DNA of 64,000 nucleotides, taken from Hevea brasiliensis (Eukaryota; Streptophyta; Magnoliopsida; Malpighiales; Euphorbiaceae). The stretch spans positions 38,040,358-38,104,357 of the forward strand of contig NC_079510.1 of the NCBI RefSeq assembly GCF_030052815.1, in the 5' to 3' direction. A model generated the notes under the pieces. It saw only the letters and a list, made by a program, of their open reading frames with translations. It had not been told where the DNA came from and ran no database searches. Shown piece by piece: positions 1 through 12,314 of this stretch. The translations under genes and the position numbers were made by a program. Positions within the stretch are counted from its first letter, which is position 1, and every line of letters begins with the position of its first letter.

Positions 1-1140
1 ATATGCATGATGGATGATCATGGACTATAAAAGACCAATGTGATTGGATTTATTTCTTTTATGTTTCTTTGGGATTGTAAATTAATTAATTTATTTTAAT
101 TTATTTTGGGCATGTATTATTAAGTTTGTAATAATTTTTGGGTTGTAATTTCATTTATTTAAGTTCTTGTAAATTCGCCTTGGTATGCCAAGGATTACTA
201 TATAATATTGGATTGCAAGAAGTTCAAGGAGGTCAAGAGCATTGGTGGGACCAGTGGGAGGAATTCAAGATCAAGTGTTGATTATGTATTCCTTCAGCAA
301 CTCTTGTAAAATGAATGAATGAAATGCACCTAGGAATGCCCTGATTCAATTCTTGGTAGCTCAGAATTGAATCCCTTAGAAAGTCCATGATCATACCATA
401 TTTATTGCTTATCCATGAATGCATGAGATGTATGGGAATGTATGCTATTATATGATATATGCATGCTAATTGGATAATGTGCAAAGTGAGACCTTAATAG
501 TAATTAGAATGACCATAAAATCTTCCAAACAAATGATTAAGTTGGAAATGCTATAATTAAAGTAATTATAACATAGGCCCTCCATTGGGGAAATTATTTT
601 AAGAAATTTTAAATAGCTGCATATGATGCAATTAATTTAAGAGATTTTCTTAAGAATAATTGTTAAGCATGAGATGTTGTAAATATGTCAATAGTTTGGT
701 GGCCAATATTGGATGTACCTGAGGACATTAAAATTATTTGCATAATTACTGGCTCATTGGGATCAACTTAACTAATGCAAGATAAATCAATAATGGATGT
801 ACCTGAGATTTTGAGCATTAGGGGCTAGGTAAAGGATTGAACCTCACATGAGATGTGATGGGCAAGGAATTGCTCACTTATAGTTTATTGTAATTCCAAT
901 AATGGATGTACCTGAGGATGATCAATAGAATTATAAGAATTCAATCACCCACTAGAAATCCATCCAACTAGGATTTCCATTTTCTACTTTGGAAGTGTAG
1001 GATTCGCTAAGTTAGTGGGAGGACCAATTTGATTAAAAGACCATAATCATTTTGGTTAATTACATGATACATTTACTAATTAATCTATTTATTTTCTGTA
1101 GTTAATTTTCTAATAAAAATAAGCACAGAACAACCACCAC
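1..1140 (+). other. Noncoding leader of the copia element with a short dispersed repeat
   Basis: AT-rich DNA without a credible gene, between the window edge and the first gag homology. The motif TGGATGTACCTGAG recurs at about 709-724, 793-806 and 903-917. Position and strand make it the 5' untranslated leader of the copia element; the repeat's role is unknown. Confidence 0.6.
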
Positions 1141-1147
1141 CATCCAA

Positions 1148-2086
1148 TATCCTTGCAAGCATACATGATCGCAATAGGTTGACAGGACCTAATCTGTCTG
1201 ATTGGCTAAGAAATTTGAAACTTGTCCTGAACCTTGAACATATAGGATATGTTCTAGATTCAAATGTTCCTGGTCCTTACCTCCAGAGGCCACACAAGAG
1301 GAACATGAAACTTTGGATAAGTGGAAGGAGCATGACATAAGAGCTAAGTGTTACATGCTTGCTTCCATGAGTAATGAGTTACAAAAGCAGCATGAGAACA
1401 TGTTGAGTGCGAGTGAGATCCTCCTTCACCTACGAGAGTTGTATGGTGAGCACAGCAGGAATGCTAGGTATGAGATATCTAGACAGCTATTCCGTATGAG
1501 GATGTCTGAGGGACAGAATATTGGGGATCATGTCCACAAGATGATTCGGCTGATTGAGCAGTTGGAACATCTTGACTTCAACATGGATTTCCAACTACAG
1601 ACGAATTTGATCCTTCAGTCCCTTCCTGAGTCTTTTGGGAATTTTGTAACAAATTTCCATATGACTAAACAGGAATGCACCTTAGCTAGTTTACTCAACA
1701 TGCTGGTTATTGCCCAAAAGAATTTGCCGGGCAATAAAGGAAAAGAGGTAGCTTTGATTGCATCTTCTTCTGCTGGAAAGTCCAACAAGAAGAAGGGTAA
1801 TAAGAAAAAGAAACCTCTGATTCTTGGTCCTTCCAAGAAAATAGCTAAACAGAAAAGGAAGACTAAAGCTGATGGAGGCAAAGGAAAGTGTTTCCACTAC
1901 CAAAAGGATGGGCACTGGAAAAGGAACTGCCCAGAGTATCTTGCTTCTCTGAAGGACAAGAAGGATACACCTTCGGAAGATATATCCATATCTTGTTATT
2001 TAGATTCTGATGATACTCATAGTTCATCTACAGCTTGGGTTTTAGATATCGTGCGCTTCACATTTCTAATGATATGTAGGAACTAG
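1148..2086 (+). pseudogene. copia gag (UBN2-type capsid and zinc knuckle), frameshifted
   Basis: Capsid-like nucleocapsid protein that would package the element's RNA. Homology starts near 1148 in one frame (a segment with LTGPNLSDWLRNLK, typical of the gag N terminus) and continues from about 1310 in another, so a frameshift lies near 1300-1313. The C-terminal half is lysine-rich and then shows a zinc knuckle at about 1888-1930. Its second cysteine is replaced by tyrosine (CFHY instead of CxxC), so the CCHC finger could not bind zinc normally. It is followed directly by a protease remnant. Confidence 0.85.
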
Positions 2087-5000
2087 CAAATAGTAGCGAC
2101 TTGCTTCTCAAAATATTAGAGTCCTGATTGGCAATGGCTCAATCACTGAAGCTTTAGCCATAGGATCTAAATCTTTTTACATATTTGGACATGTTTTGTG
2201 TTTGGATAATAATTTATATGTACCTGATGCTTTTAAGAACATCATTTATATATCTAGTTTGACTAGAAATGGCTATGAATTTCAGTTCACAGATGATGTT
2301 TACAATATTTATTTTGGAAATAAATATGTTGGTTCGGGTTATATGAATGATGGTCTTTATTATTTGGATAATAATGACAAACACAAATTGAATGCAAGTG
2401 ATCTAAAAGAATGCAATGCCATGGTGAAAACCAACTCAAGTTCAAAATATATTTGGCACTTAAGGTTATGTCATGTTGCAGAAGATAGGATTGCAAAACT
2501 GGAGAAAATGGGGATTCTATCCTCATTGGGCTCTGAGCCTACTCCAACTTGTGAATCTTGCCTTCGTGGCAAATGACTAGATCGCCTTTGTTGGACAAGG
2601 GCAAAGAGCTGAAAATATTTTGGAGCTAATACATAGTGATGTATGTGGTCCATTTAAAGAAATGGCTAGAGGGGGCTTTCATTATTTTATTACCTTTACT
2701 GATGATAAGTCAAGATTTGGGTATTTGTATTTAATGAAATACAAACATGAATCCTTTGAAAAGTTTAAAGAATTTAAATCTGAAGTAGAAAATCAAACAG
2801 GAAAGAGTATTAAAGCTCTTCGATCAGATCGTGGAGGTGAATATTTGAGTACTGAATTTGATGAATACTTGAGAGAGCATGGCATTGTTTCTCAGCTGAC
2901 TCCTCCAGGAACGCCACAGCTGAATGGTGTATCTGAAAGGAGAAATCGTACCCTATTGGATATGGTACGTAGTATGATGAGCTATATTGATATGCCAATC
3001 TTCTTTTGAGGATTTGCATTAGAATCAGCTTTGTATATTCTGAATAGGATTCCATCAAAATCAGTTTCTTCCACACCTTATGAGATATGGCATGGAAGAA
3101 AACCAAGTCTTAAGCATATTAAGATTTGGGGTTGTCCAGCTTATATCAAAAAGCTGAACACTGATAAATTGGAGACCAGATCAGAAAAATGTCGATTTGT
3201 TGGATATCCAAAAGATAGTTTTGGATATTATTTTTATTTGCCTACTTCACAAAAGGTTGTGATAAGTAGAGATACCACATTTCTTGAACAATAGTTTGTT
3301 CAAGAAAGAGGCAAAGGAAGGCAAATAGAGTTAGAATTGGAGAATTCTGACCAACCAACAGATCAGATGGATATAGATCCATTTAGTCAACCTATACCCG
3401 TTGATGAAACATCTACAGTTGTTCCTCGTAGAATAACCAGGGTATCTCACCCACCAGTGACATATGGTTTTCTTCATGAAGAAGAACAAGAGTTGTCTAC
3501 TCATGAAGAAGTAGATCATGGAGATGATCCACTTACCTATGAAGAAGCTATATCAGATATAGACTCTTCAAAATGGATTGATGCTATGAAATCCGAGATT
3601 GATTCCATGTATAAGAATCAAGTTTGGGATCTTGTTGACCCACCTGAAGGTATTGTACCCATAGGGAACAAATGGGTTTTCAAGAAGAAAATTGGTTCTG
3701 ATGGAAAGGTAGAGACCTATAAGGCAAGGCTAGTAGCGAAAGGGTTTCGCCAAAGGCAAGGAGTCGACTATGAGGAGACTTTCTCACCTATTGCCATGCT
3801 TAAATCAATTAGGATTTTATTAGCAATAGCTGTATACTATGATTATGAGATTTAGCAGATGGATGTCAAAACAGCTTTTCTCAATGGATACATTAAAGAA
3901 AACATGTTCATGGAACAACCTAGGGGTTTTGAATCCTAAGATGGTTCCAAGGTATGCAAGCTAAAGCGATCTATTTATGGGTTAAAACAAGCTTTGAGGA
4001 GTTGGAACATCCGTTTTGATGAAGCCATTAAATCCTTTGGTTTTATAAAAAATGAGGATGAGCCATGTGTATATAAGAAGGTTAGTGACAGTGCTATCAC
4101 TTTCCTTGTCTTATATGTGGATGACATACTGTTGATGGGTAATGACACAGGTATGTTGACAACTATAAAGGTATGGTTGTCAAATACATTCTCCATGAAA
4201 GACTTAGGGGAGGCAACCTATATTCTTGGGATTCGCCTCTATAGAGATAGAGCGAAAAGAATAATTGGTTTATCCCAAAGTCTATACTTGGAAAAGGTGT
4301 TAAAGAGGTTTAACATGCTTGATTCCAAGAGAGGATTGTTACCAGTGAGACATGGTATCCACCTTTCTAAAGAGATATCTCCAAAGACACCTGAAGAAAG
4401 AGATAAGATGGCCAGGATTCCATATGCTTCGGCTATTGGAAGTTTAATGTATGCAATGTTGTGTACTAGGCCGGATATCGTATATGCTGTTAGTTTGACT
4501 AGCAGGTATCAATTCAATCCAGGTTTGGAACACTGGATAACTGTCAAGAATATCCTTAAGTACTTGAGATGAACTAAGGATTTATTCTTGATTTATGGAG
4601 GTGGAGACTTGCAATTAGATGGTTATACTGATTCTGATTTCCAATCAGATATCGATGATAGAAAGTTTACCTCTAGATATGTGTTCATTTGTAATGGAGG
4701 TGCAATCAGTTGGAAGAGTTCTAAACAGAGCACGATTGCACATTCCACTACAGAGACTGAGTATATTGCTGCATCAGATACTGCAAAGGAAGCTGTTTGG
4801 ATAAAGAAGTTCGTGACAGAACCTACAGTAGTTCCTTCCATTGAGTCAGCAGTTCCACTACACTGTGACAACAATGGAGCAGTCATATAGGCTAAGGAAC
4901 CAAGGTCTCACCAGAAATCCAAACACATAGAAAGACGCTACCACATTATCAGAGAAATAGTTGGGCGAGGCGATGTAGCCATGCAGAAAATAGCATCAGC

Positions 5001-5100
5001 TGAAAATCCAGCTGATCTATTCACTAAGCCTATATCACAGACTCAGTTAGACCGACATCTTGAGAAGATAGGTCTAAGATATTGTAATGAATGGCTCTAG
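2030..5100 (+). pseudogene. copia pol (protease, integrase, RT, RNase H), inactivated
   Basis: The protease active site should read DTG/DSG after WVLD; here WVLDIV is followed by a frameshift and stops, so protease is lost. The pre-integrase HHCC domain lies at about 2450-2575 (WHLRLCH ... CESCLRGK), followed by a stop. The integrase core at 2620-3290 keeps its DDE residues (HSD, SDRGGEY, SERRNR) but has a stop near 3009. Reverse transcriptase spans about 3560-4330 and keeps YVDD; stops interrupt it near 3855 and 3939. RNase H spans about 4600-5000 (DSDF, TETEYIAA) and has stops at 4570 and 4890. The last stop at about 5100 is just before the purine tract. Catalytic motifs survive but the frame does not. 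Confidence 0.92.
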
Positions 5101-5114
5101 TGCTAGTGGGAGAT
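5101..5114 (+). other. Polypurine tract of the copia element
   Basis: A short purine-rich stretch (GTGGGAGA) sits between the pol stop and the LTR start TGTTAG. This is where plus-strand priming occurs in LTR elements. Confidence 0.7.
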
Positions 5115-7201
5115 TGTTAGTAGTATGCCCTAGAGCATATCATTTAGTATGTATCTTGTACATATTTTTATTAATAAAAGGCATTTCCACTTTTCCGTTT
5201 ACATAATATATTTATGTGTAATAGAAAAGGTTCATTGATATTTTGTTAGAAATATTATTATTAAGTTGTTAAGAATATGAGTGACAATATTTCTAGCACA
5301 AAGTATCATAAATAGGTTCACAATCGAGGATACTTCATAATAAGGACATGACTTATCTAGAAAGATTGTATTCATGTTTGTTACCAAGTTATTTATATGA
5401 GATATAAATAAGATGGAATGGTGAGTCTCATGCCATATGATAAACATGATAGGCACTTATAAATGATAAGTAGGCCGAACCAGTGACACTTATGACAAGC
5501 ACATGGAGTTCACTCTTGTCAATGTTTTGTTATAAATCATATCAGTGCATATAATCTTTAGACTTGAGATAGCACAGTTATCTTGTATATAGGTAGTTTG
5601 AGTTTGATACTGCTTTCATACTTGTACTGTGTATGGGTATATGGGCATTTGTTGGCTCCTACTAGTTATATATGGAGGTAGGTGTTGATCAAGATGGAAT
5701 CTGTTCCTCTAAGTAAATAGAAATAAAATCCTATGTTCATTTAATTGTTCTTGATGTTTTAAGTTTCTGGCCAGGACAGATAGATTTATTCAGAAAAGAG
5801 TTTCTGATGAGAAAATCTTTTTAATCAAGAACTGGAATTAAAAGAGAACATAATATTCATAGCAAATGGAGTTTGACATAAACCATGACTCCAGCTTGAG
5901 TTGGGATTTTGTAATAGAGATATTCTAGTGCATGGTAACATATGATTATAGGTTCATTTAAGGTAAACCTTATTACTAATTGGGTGGCCATGGCATGCTA
6001 TGCTAGGTGTTAACCATGATCTATGAAGTTCATAAAATGATTTAGAGAAATCATTTATAGTAAGAAAGAGTTCTGATGATATTAAGAGTTGATATCATGT
6101 CTCATTACCAATTAGTGATGAGCCTAGTAAGTCACATACATACACAAGTTATCACCTATTTAAATATGATTTAATTAATTAATTACAGAGTTTAATTGAT
6201 TAATTAAATAGGTTTGGTTTGCAATTAAATTGTAAAGTCCCTAGCATGACTTGAAACCAAATCTAGATTATTGGATGTATAGTATAAGTTAAATTTATAT
6301 TTAAAGTGTTTAAATATGAATTTAATTAATGAGAAATTAATTAATAGAGATTAATTAATTAATTTATATTTGATATAAATTAGAAGAAGAAAAATAATTA
6401 TTTTGAGTTAAGAACTCAAAATTAAGACACAGAGGCATTTTGATCATTTCACAGTGTGACACGTGGCACCATGAGATGGTGACACATGGGATTACACATA
6501 AGCTTGCCAAATGTTTTTTAATCATGAAAGATGATTAAAATCAAGATTAAATATAGGTTTGACACTTGGCACAATGTGATTGGGTCACTTAAACCTAGAG
6601 CTTATCAAAGGGTGACATGTGGCAAGGGTGACATGTGTTATTGTTATGAAAAAGAAAAACAACCAGCAGCCACTCCTCTCCTTTGTCACGCCATGTTGAG
6701 GCTCTCCATCTATTCTTCTTCATCTCTTATCAATTCAAAGAGATTAGCTATCAATCTCTTGAATTAAGAATACTAGAAATTGTTTCTAGTGTCCTGTTTA
6801 TATTTCTAATATCTTAAAAGGCAGAACTTGAATTTCTAATTAATAGAAAAAGCTTTAGAAGCTGTTCAAGGGCTGCCATAGGTGTTCTTGGTGTGGACAA
6901 GCTAGAGGGACAACATTTGGTGTCCTGAAGACAAATCTCAAAGGCGCATACACGTTGCAGTACATCAAGAGGTTAGTGTAATCGTTCTTGATTTAATCTA
7001 GGGTTCTAAAATTAATCTAATTAATTTTAAAATCTTATATGGCAAATACAGATCCAAAAACATATTAAAAGAGTTTTAATATGTTGTTTATCATCGAAAT
7101 CAAATAGATAAAAATAAATCTTGCATGATGCATGTGACCCTAGGTGAAAATTTTTGAATTCAATGGTATAAACTTGTGTTTTTCACGCTTCCGTTCCTTC
7201 A
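5115..7201 (+). repeat. 3' LTR of the copia element (about 2.09 kb)
   Basis: Begins TGTTAGTAGTATGCCC right after the purine tract and most plausibly ends CTTCCGTTCCTTCA at 7201, giving TG...CA termini. No coding content; several TTAATTAATTAA-rich stretches near 6170-6365. The start is confirmed by an inverted second copy of the first ~320 bases whose end at 7510 falls on the same TGTTAG. The right end is less certain because no second full LTR is in view. Confidence 0.75.
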
Positions 7202-7202
7202 A

Positions 7203-7510
7203 TTTATATGGCATGAGACTCACCATTCTATCTTATTTATATCTCATATAAATAACTTGGTAACATACATGAATACAATCTTTCTGGATAAGTCATGTCC
7301 TTATTATGAAGTATCCTCGTACTTTATGCTAGAAATATTGTCACTCATATTCTTAACAACTTAAGAATAATATTTCTAACAAAATATCAATGGACCTTTT
7401 CTATTACACATAAATATATTATGTAAACGGAAAAGTGGAAATGCCTTTTATTAATAAAAATATGTATAAGATATATACTAAATGATATGCTCTAGGGCAT
7501 ACTACTAACA
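7203..7510 (-). repeat. Inverted partial copy of the same copia LTR
   Basis: On the minus strand this matches 5115-5437 closely, beginning with TGTTAGTAGTATGCCC at 7510 and breaking off near 7203, one base after the proposed LTR end. It is the 5' ~300 bp of a second LTR of the same family in the opposite direction. The remainder of that element is absent. Confidence 0.85.
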
Positions 7511-7593
7511 CTTAGATACTTTCCGATCTCATCAAGTCATTGAACAAAAGAGAGAATTTCATTTCATTTCAAAGTAAAAAAAAAAAATACAAG

Positions 7594-9429
7594 TCATTCG
7601 GCTGGAGGATCACCCCCAGCCTGTTCGACATTTCGCTCACCCTCTCTATCTCCCTCAGCTTCCTCCTCGCTCTCCTCTTCATCTTGGGGAGCCAGGTCCA
7701 CCATCCAAGAAAAGTCCTCCTCAGGATAATGCCTCTTGAGCTCGGCCAAAAAGTCCCCGTGGGCGTTCACGTAAGCACTGGCCTCCCTCGTCACTGCCTC
7801 TTCTTCTTTCGCTCTAAGTTCTTCAGTGAGGCGAGCGACATCAGTAGCTCGGAGCGCTCGAGCTTCTTCAAGATCATGAGCCTACTGGGCCAATTTATCC
7901 TCGTAGAATTTCATCCGCCCCTCAATTTCAGCTATATAGTCCTGGGCGGATGAAAGTTGGGCTCGGGCAGAAGCTGCATCCTGGCTCGCCTTTTGGATCT
8001 CCTACCTCAAATGATGAGCCTTTTCCCTGATGATATGCTAGTTCACCAAGCTCTCCACACTCAAGCTCATCATCTAGGCCAGGAGATCATCGATATTGCC
8101 CTGGGTCAGCCTGTGCCGATCCTCCTGGAGGTATATGGAAGCTCCCAAAACCTTTGCCAAACCCGGATTCTCCCGTACAGATCGGTTCTTCTCCAAGGAA
8201 TGAATGAGGACCTGGGTGCTGCGGGAAATGGTCCTCGTAGTAGGTTGGGAAGGACCACCTTCCGCACTCGAAGGAGCAGGTGGAGGTGGTGGTTCTTCTA
8301 GTCGAGGAGGAGACCGGACTACTTCTATTTCAGAGATCGGTGGTCCTGAGGGTTGAGACGAGCCTCCCAACACCTCTCTTGAATCATGCCTTGGCGTCTG
8401 TGAGGCCTCGGTGAGCTTCATCTCCCGCACTTTCTTGGAGACCTCCCTCTTACGCTTTCGGCTCTCTTTGGAAGCCTCGCTACCCGCCATACCTACACAA
8501 AGAAAAGTCAGTGAGTTCGCTAAGGCCTAGAGATCAGAGATGTAGAAAGTACCTGGGCCGAGGTCAGAGAGCTGAAGCCCACGTTCTTCGCCGATAACCA
8601 GCTGCATCATCCAATGATGTAGTTCGGTTATCACCGTATCTAAATAGGAGAACTTCTGAGTGGCCGCCTGATCCTTTAGCTCCATTACCATTGCGCCCTC
8701 TTCCCTACTCAGGGCGACATGCTTCGGAATTGATGGGCCCAGATGCAGCCAGCTACGTGGGAAACCCTCAAAATCGTTCGGAATCTTGCTCCTCAGAATA
8801 AAGAAGCGATTCTTCCAATTTTTCAGTAAAGAGGGGAGATCGATAAAAAGCCCACAGTGCGGTTTGGATTGGAAAAACCAATACTCGTTATCCTTTTGAT
8901 GAGTAAGTCTATGCAGCTCGGCAAAAACCTTTGCTGTGGGCTCGAGCTTCTTGGCTTAGCATAAGCCTCTGAAAGCCACTAGAATTCGCCATGAGTTCAG
9001 ATGTACTTGGGCTATACATACTTGGTGGAATTTCAGAACGTCCTTGAAAAAGATATCAAGGGGAAACCACAGCCCGACTTTTAATTGCTCTTTATATATC
9101 ATGATCATATCATTTTTTTCAAAGAAGTGATTGGCTCGGAGATCGCCATGACATCTGATAAGCTCGTATGAGTCGGTCCGAAGGTTGTATTCTTGGCTAA
9201 TCGACTGCATATCGGTTTCTTGGAGGATTGACGGTAACTCATCCACAGGAAAGTTTTCTCTCCCTGCGGAATGCGTTCGTCTTGAGGGTGTCGCTTGACC
9301 ACGGGCTGAAACGGAGGTCATAGGAGTTTCAGATTGCCCACCTGGTCCGACCATTTCAACTTCATTCGACGACCACGAGACATGGACAGAAGGGGGGCTC
9401 GTCGCTCTCTGACCCTCAGCGCCGCTCAT
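7594..9429 (-). pseudogene. Antisense accessory TE gene, 'putative gypsy transposon' (Transposase_28-like) domain and coiled coil, spliced
   Basis: ATG at 9429 (minus). The N-terminal ~60 residues are low-complexity. The family signature follows (GLWFPLDIFFKDVLKF, then LNSWRILVAF) and ends at an in-frame TAA near 8954. The same frame then stays open to 8553 with a WFFQ/WKNRFF segment typical of this family. A 60-base intron (8552-8493, GT at 8552, AG at 8493) restores the frame; unspliced, it hits a stop. Downstream come a basic KESRKRKRE stretch, a proline/serine-rich linker and a heptad-like acidic C-terminal segment, with further stops near 8074-7960. Function of the family is unknown. Now a pseudogene, but the promoter and splice sites show it was a real antisense transcription unit. 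Confidence 0.7.
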
Positions 9430-9583
9430 TTTCAAAGAAATAAAAAGGTTTAAGTAAGAAAAGGATTAAAGTCCTTACCGGAGTGTGATCGGTGCCGGAA
9501 GAACTTGAAGAAACGAGAGAATTTCGGAACCGCTCGCGAAGTGCTGAAAATAACATAAAGGAGCAACTGAATGACCCTTCCCC

Positions 9584-9591
9584 TATTTATA
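9584..9591 (-). promoter_or_regulatory. Minus-strand TATA box of the antisense TE gene
   Basis: Minus strand reads GAGTATAAATAGGGG, a near-consensus plant TATA box about 155 bases before the ATG at 9429. Between them a possible 5'-UTR splice donor (CTCCGGTAAG at about 9475-9484) is seen. Confidence 0.6.
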
Positions 9592-9869
9592 CTCGTCTGA
9601 GCATTCAATGCTCACAGTGTCCCAAGCGGCGCATCGGTTAGCAGAATTCGCCAGCTTTTCTGACACGTTGCAAGAACATTCCAGAAACTCCATAAATAAA
9701 TAAAGGGAGATCGGCTAGTTAAAGATCGATGAATTAAGGTAGATGTTCAGAATTACAGATTGGCTAAGGGATATTCAGCTAGGAATCAGATCGGATATGC
9801 ACATTAGAGATCGAAAAATAACCAATGCAATAATAATAAAATGATAATTGTCAAAATAAAATTTCATTT

Positions 9870-10035
9870 CCAAAAGAGCAGATTACATCATTTGGGCGAT
9901 CTCAAGAGATCGGATTACATCCTTTAAAGGTCAGATTACATCATTTGGGCGATCTCAAAAGATCGGATTACATCATTAAGAACCTTTAAAGGTCGGATTA
10001 CATCATTTGGGCGATCTCTAGAGATCGGCAGTACA
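9870..10035. repeat. Short tandem repeat built on GGGCGATCTC/GAGATCGG
   Basis: GATTACATCATTTGGGCGATCTC followed by an AGATCGGATTACATC-type segment recurs about three times with units of roughly 50-65 bases. The core GGGCGATCTCNNGAGATCG is nearly palindromic. Noncoding; part of the Tat-like element. Confidence 0.7.
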
Positions 10036-10479
10036 TTCTACCTAGTAAGGACCTATGTCAAAGCCTAGTCTTGTGGCTGAATCAAAAGATGTGTCTGATC
10101 AAAAAGCCAGCCATAGGCATCGGATAGATGTACAGCTCAGATGGAGTGACTATGACTCTCATGATGATGAGGAGTCATCGTCGATGTCATCGACCAGAAC
10201 GCCCGATGTAGTGAGGAGCCAAATGAACTTCAAGAGGCAGTCACCAATGTTAAGAGGGAAATTAACAGTCTTCTCACCCGAAATCGGCTCACCGATTATA
10301 TCGGTAGATTGACCCGAGATCGGTATAATCGATATTTTTTATCTTGATCTGTAAATTAGTTCGGTTCTCTCACTGTCATCAGATGTGGTTATCATGATTT
10401 TTCGATCACCGAGGTCATAAATTTTCAATCGGGGAGCTAAGGGAATAGTCGAAAAAAGATCAAAAGCAGTCACCATGGC

Positions 10480-10700
10480 CAGAATGTTACCGGAGAAATT
10501 AGAACAGAAGAAGAGAGAAATGGAAGGAGGAGAAATGGAATATGGGAGAAATTCCCCGCTGAAGCATATATATAGGGGGTCTGAGCATTTATTACTAGCG
10601 AAAATCGAAGCGGTGCATCGGTAACCGAAGGATTAAATGATTTGACTAAAGCAGCTTGGATAGAAGGGAAGATTCTGGAATCGGAGAGATCGGGAGAAGG
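10480..10700. repeat. Second, diverged copy of the 9480-9720 promoter module
   Basis: Shares an ordered set of motifs with 9480-9720: a minus-strand CTCCGGTAA, a TATA-like core (TATATATAGG at 10567-10576), TCTGAGCATT, then GCATCGGT. It may be a duplicated antisense promoter. No homologous ORF follows it on the minus strand. Confidence 0.4.
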
Positions 10701-11067
10701 GCCCGGTATGAGAAATCGGAAAAGGTCATCGGAAGGGATGGGAGATCAGAAAGCCAGGAGAGAATGAGACAACTTCCAATAACTGTCGTCATAATCAGAG
10801 CCGAGGTAGTTAAAGCGTTGCAGACGAGATCAAATCTTCACCGCACGCCTCATTTGTAGAATCGCCCACATTGCTGACAGGTGCCAGGACATGTCATGAC
10901 AGTTCTGTACATCTCGATCTCCACCATTGATCTTACTTGTAAGGACAAGCCCGGAGCCCTTGGATTAAAGAGAAGACGACAAGACCAGCGTCTTTTATTC
11001 CCGGCCCTCGGATCTCCCTTGACAAGAAGATTTTGAACCATTGGATTAGAAAAGAGAAAGGAAAATT

Positions 11068-11252
11068 ATTCTGAATAGGATCTCAGCCGTCCATTTTGAT
11101 TCTCTTCAATTCTTAGGCATCAAATCATGTCCTTTAAAATCCAAACCTTCCATCGGACAAATATTCTGAATAGGATCTCAGCCGTCCATTTTGATTCTCT
11201 TCAATTCTCAGGCATCAAATCATGTCCTTTAAAATCCAAACCTTCCATCTCC
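11068..11252. repeat. Tandem duplication, 95-bp unit, two copies
   Basis: Two almost identical units, each starting ATTCTGAATAGGATCTCAG and ending CCAAACCTTCCATC, in direct tandem. The near identity suggests a recent event relative to the surrounding decay. Confidence 0.9.
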
Positions 11253-11294
11253 CTTAGAGGAAATCCTGACCCTTCATTGGGAGCACCCATTCCA

Positions 11295-11302
11295 TATAAA
11301 TA
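11295..11302 (+). promoter_or_regulatory. Possible plus-strand LTR TATA box
   Basis: CCATATAAATACC in the LTR-like region, oriented towards the PBS at 13342. This is where a U3 promoter of a plus-strand element would be expected. No transcript start can be fixed from sequence alone. Confidence 0.4.
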
Positions 11303-12314
11303 CCTACATGCAATACTGTTGAATGGGGAGGATGAAAAAAGGGTGGTGATTATAGTAGAAAGGCTCTAAAACTTGATTCAGTCTTGCTACTCTGCTATTT
11401 TTAAGCTTTCAAAATAGGAAAACTTCAGAAACCAGTTTTCTAAAGTATTTCCATTGAAGGAGTGTTGGACACTAAAACTCTTTATTTTTAGTTTGTTCAT
11501 TACTCTGCGATCCCATCTCTCAGTTTCAATTTTGTCTTCATCATCTTTATATCCATTTTTATTTTCCAAGCTCAATCTCATTCAAACTCGGTTACTGTCA
11601 TTTCGGCTCAACTGCATTTTAACTTGGTATTCTTTATTTCAAGGCAAGCATTAGTCCCCAGACTATTAGCACGCAGCTCTACTATATTTGTGACTCCATA
11701 GTTAGTTCAATAGATTCAACTCCCTACAGGTAAGCGTCTAGACCGTTGCTTTATCAAGTGCTCATTTTTTTATTATTTTCTTTGTTTTCATGCTCGTAAT
11801 TTTCGTCAAGTTTATGTTATGTTAAAGAGCCCCACTAAGGTGGTTATTCTCTTGAGTTTACCTTTTGTTCATCAGTTCATGTTATTTATTTTTAGCCTTT
11901 ATTACCTTCAAATGTAGGTGTTCTGGTCACGAGTAACGTATAGGTAGTTTGATAAAATGTTGGTAGCTGTATCTTAACACGAGAGTTCCTTTAAAATAAT
12001 AAAAGTTTGGGTAATAAATCAGAGGAAAATTATGAAGTCGAACCACTAAACTAGCTCAGAAGATAACTTGGTATAGTGGGGGATCGAGGTAAGATCGGAT
12101 CCCAGACTAGTAAACGAAAGAGATCGAATATTGCCTGTCAAAAGGTACTGGTAAGGCGATCACATAGGAGATCGGTAAAATTCAGTCTGGTATCCCCTCC
12201 CTAGTTATAAGGTATCAATGGGTTAAGAGAAGCTTTATTCGGGTTCTCAGCGTCTTCGGATGCCAGAACCCTTAGTCTAAGGTTCTTACGATATACGATC
12301 GTAATTAAATTTTA

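Larger units (their letters stand above)
1..7201 (+). mobile_element. Ty1/copia LTR retrotransposon, decayed, 5' LTR outside window
   Basis: Reads left to right as a long leader, gag with a zinc knuckle, protease remnant, integrase, reverse transcriptase, RNase H, purine tract and 3' LTR. The order integrase before reverse transcriptase is diagnostic of Ty1/copia. All coding parts carry stops or frameshifts, so it cannot move on its own. No Met-tRNA primer-binding site or LTR end is visible at the left, so the 5' LTR must lie before base 1. The LTR of about 2.1 kb is long for copia. I am sure of the superfamily and not of the lineage. Confidence 0.93.

Noticed and set aside
10055..10312. Plus-strand ORF of 85 codons with acidic/serine-rich product
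   Set aside because: No recognisable domain, lies in minisatellite-bearing TE DNA, and the minus strand is equally uninformative; chance ORF.
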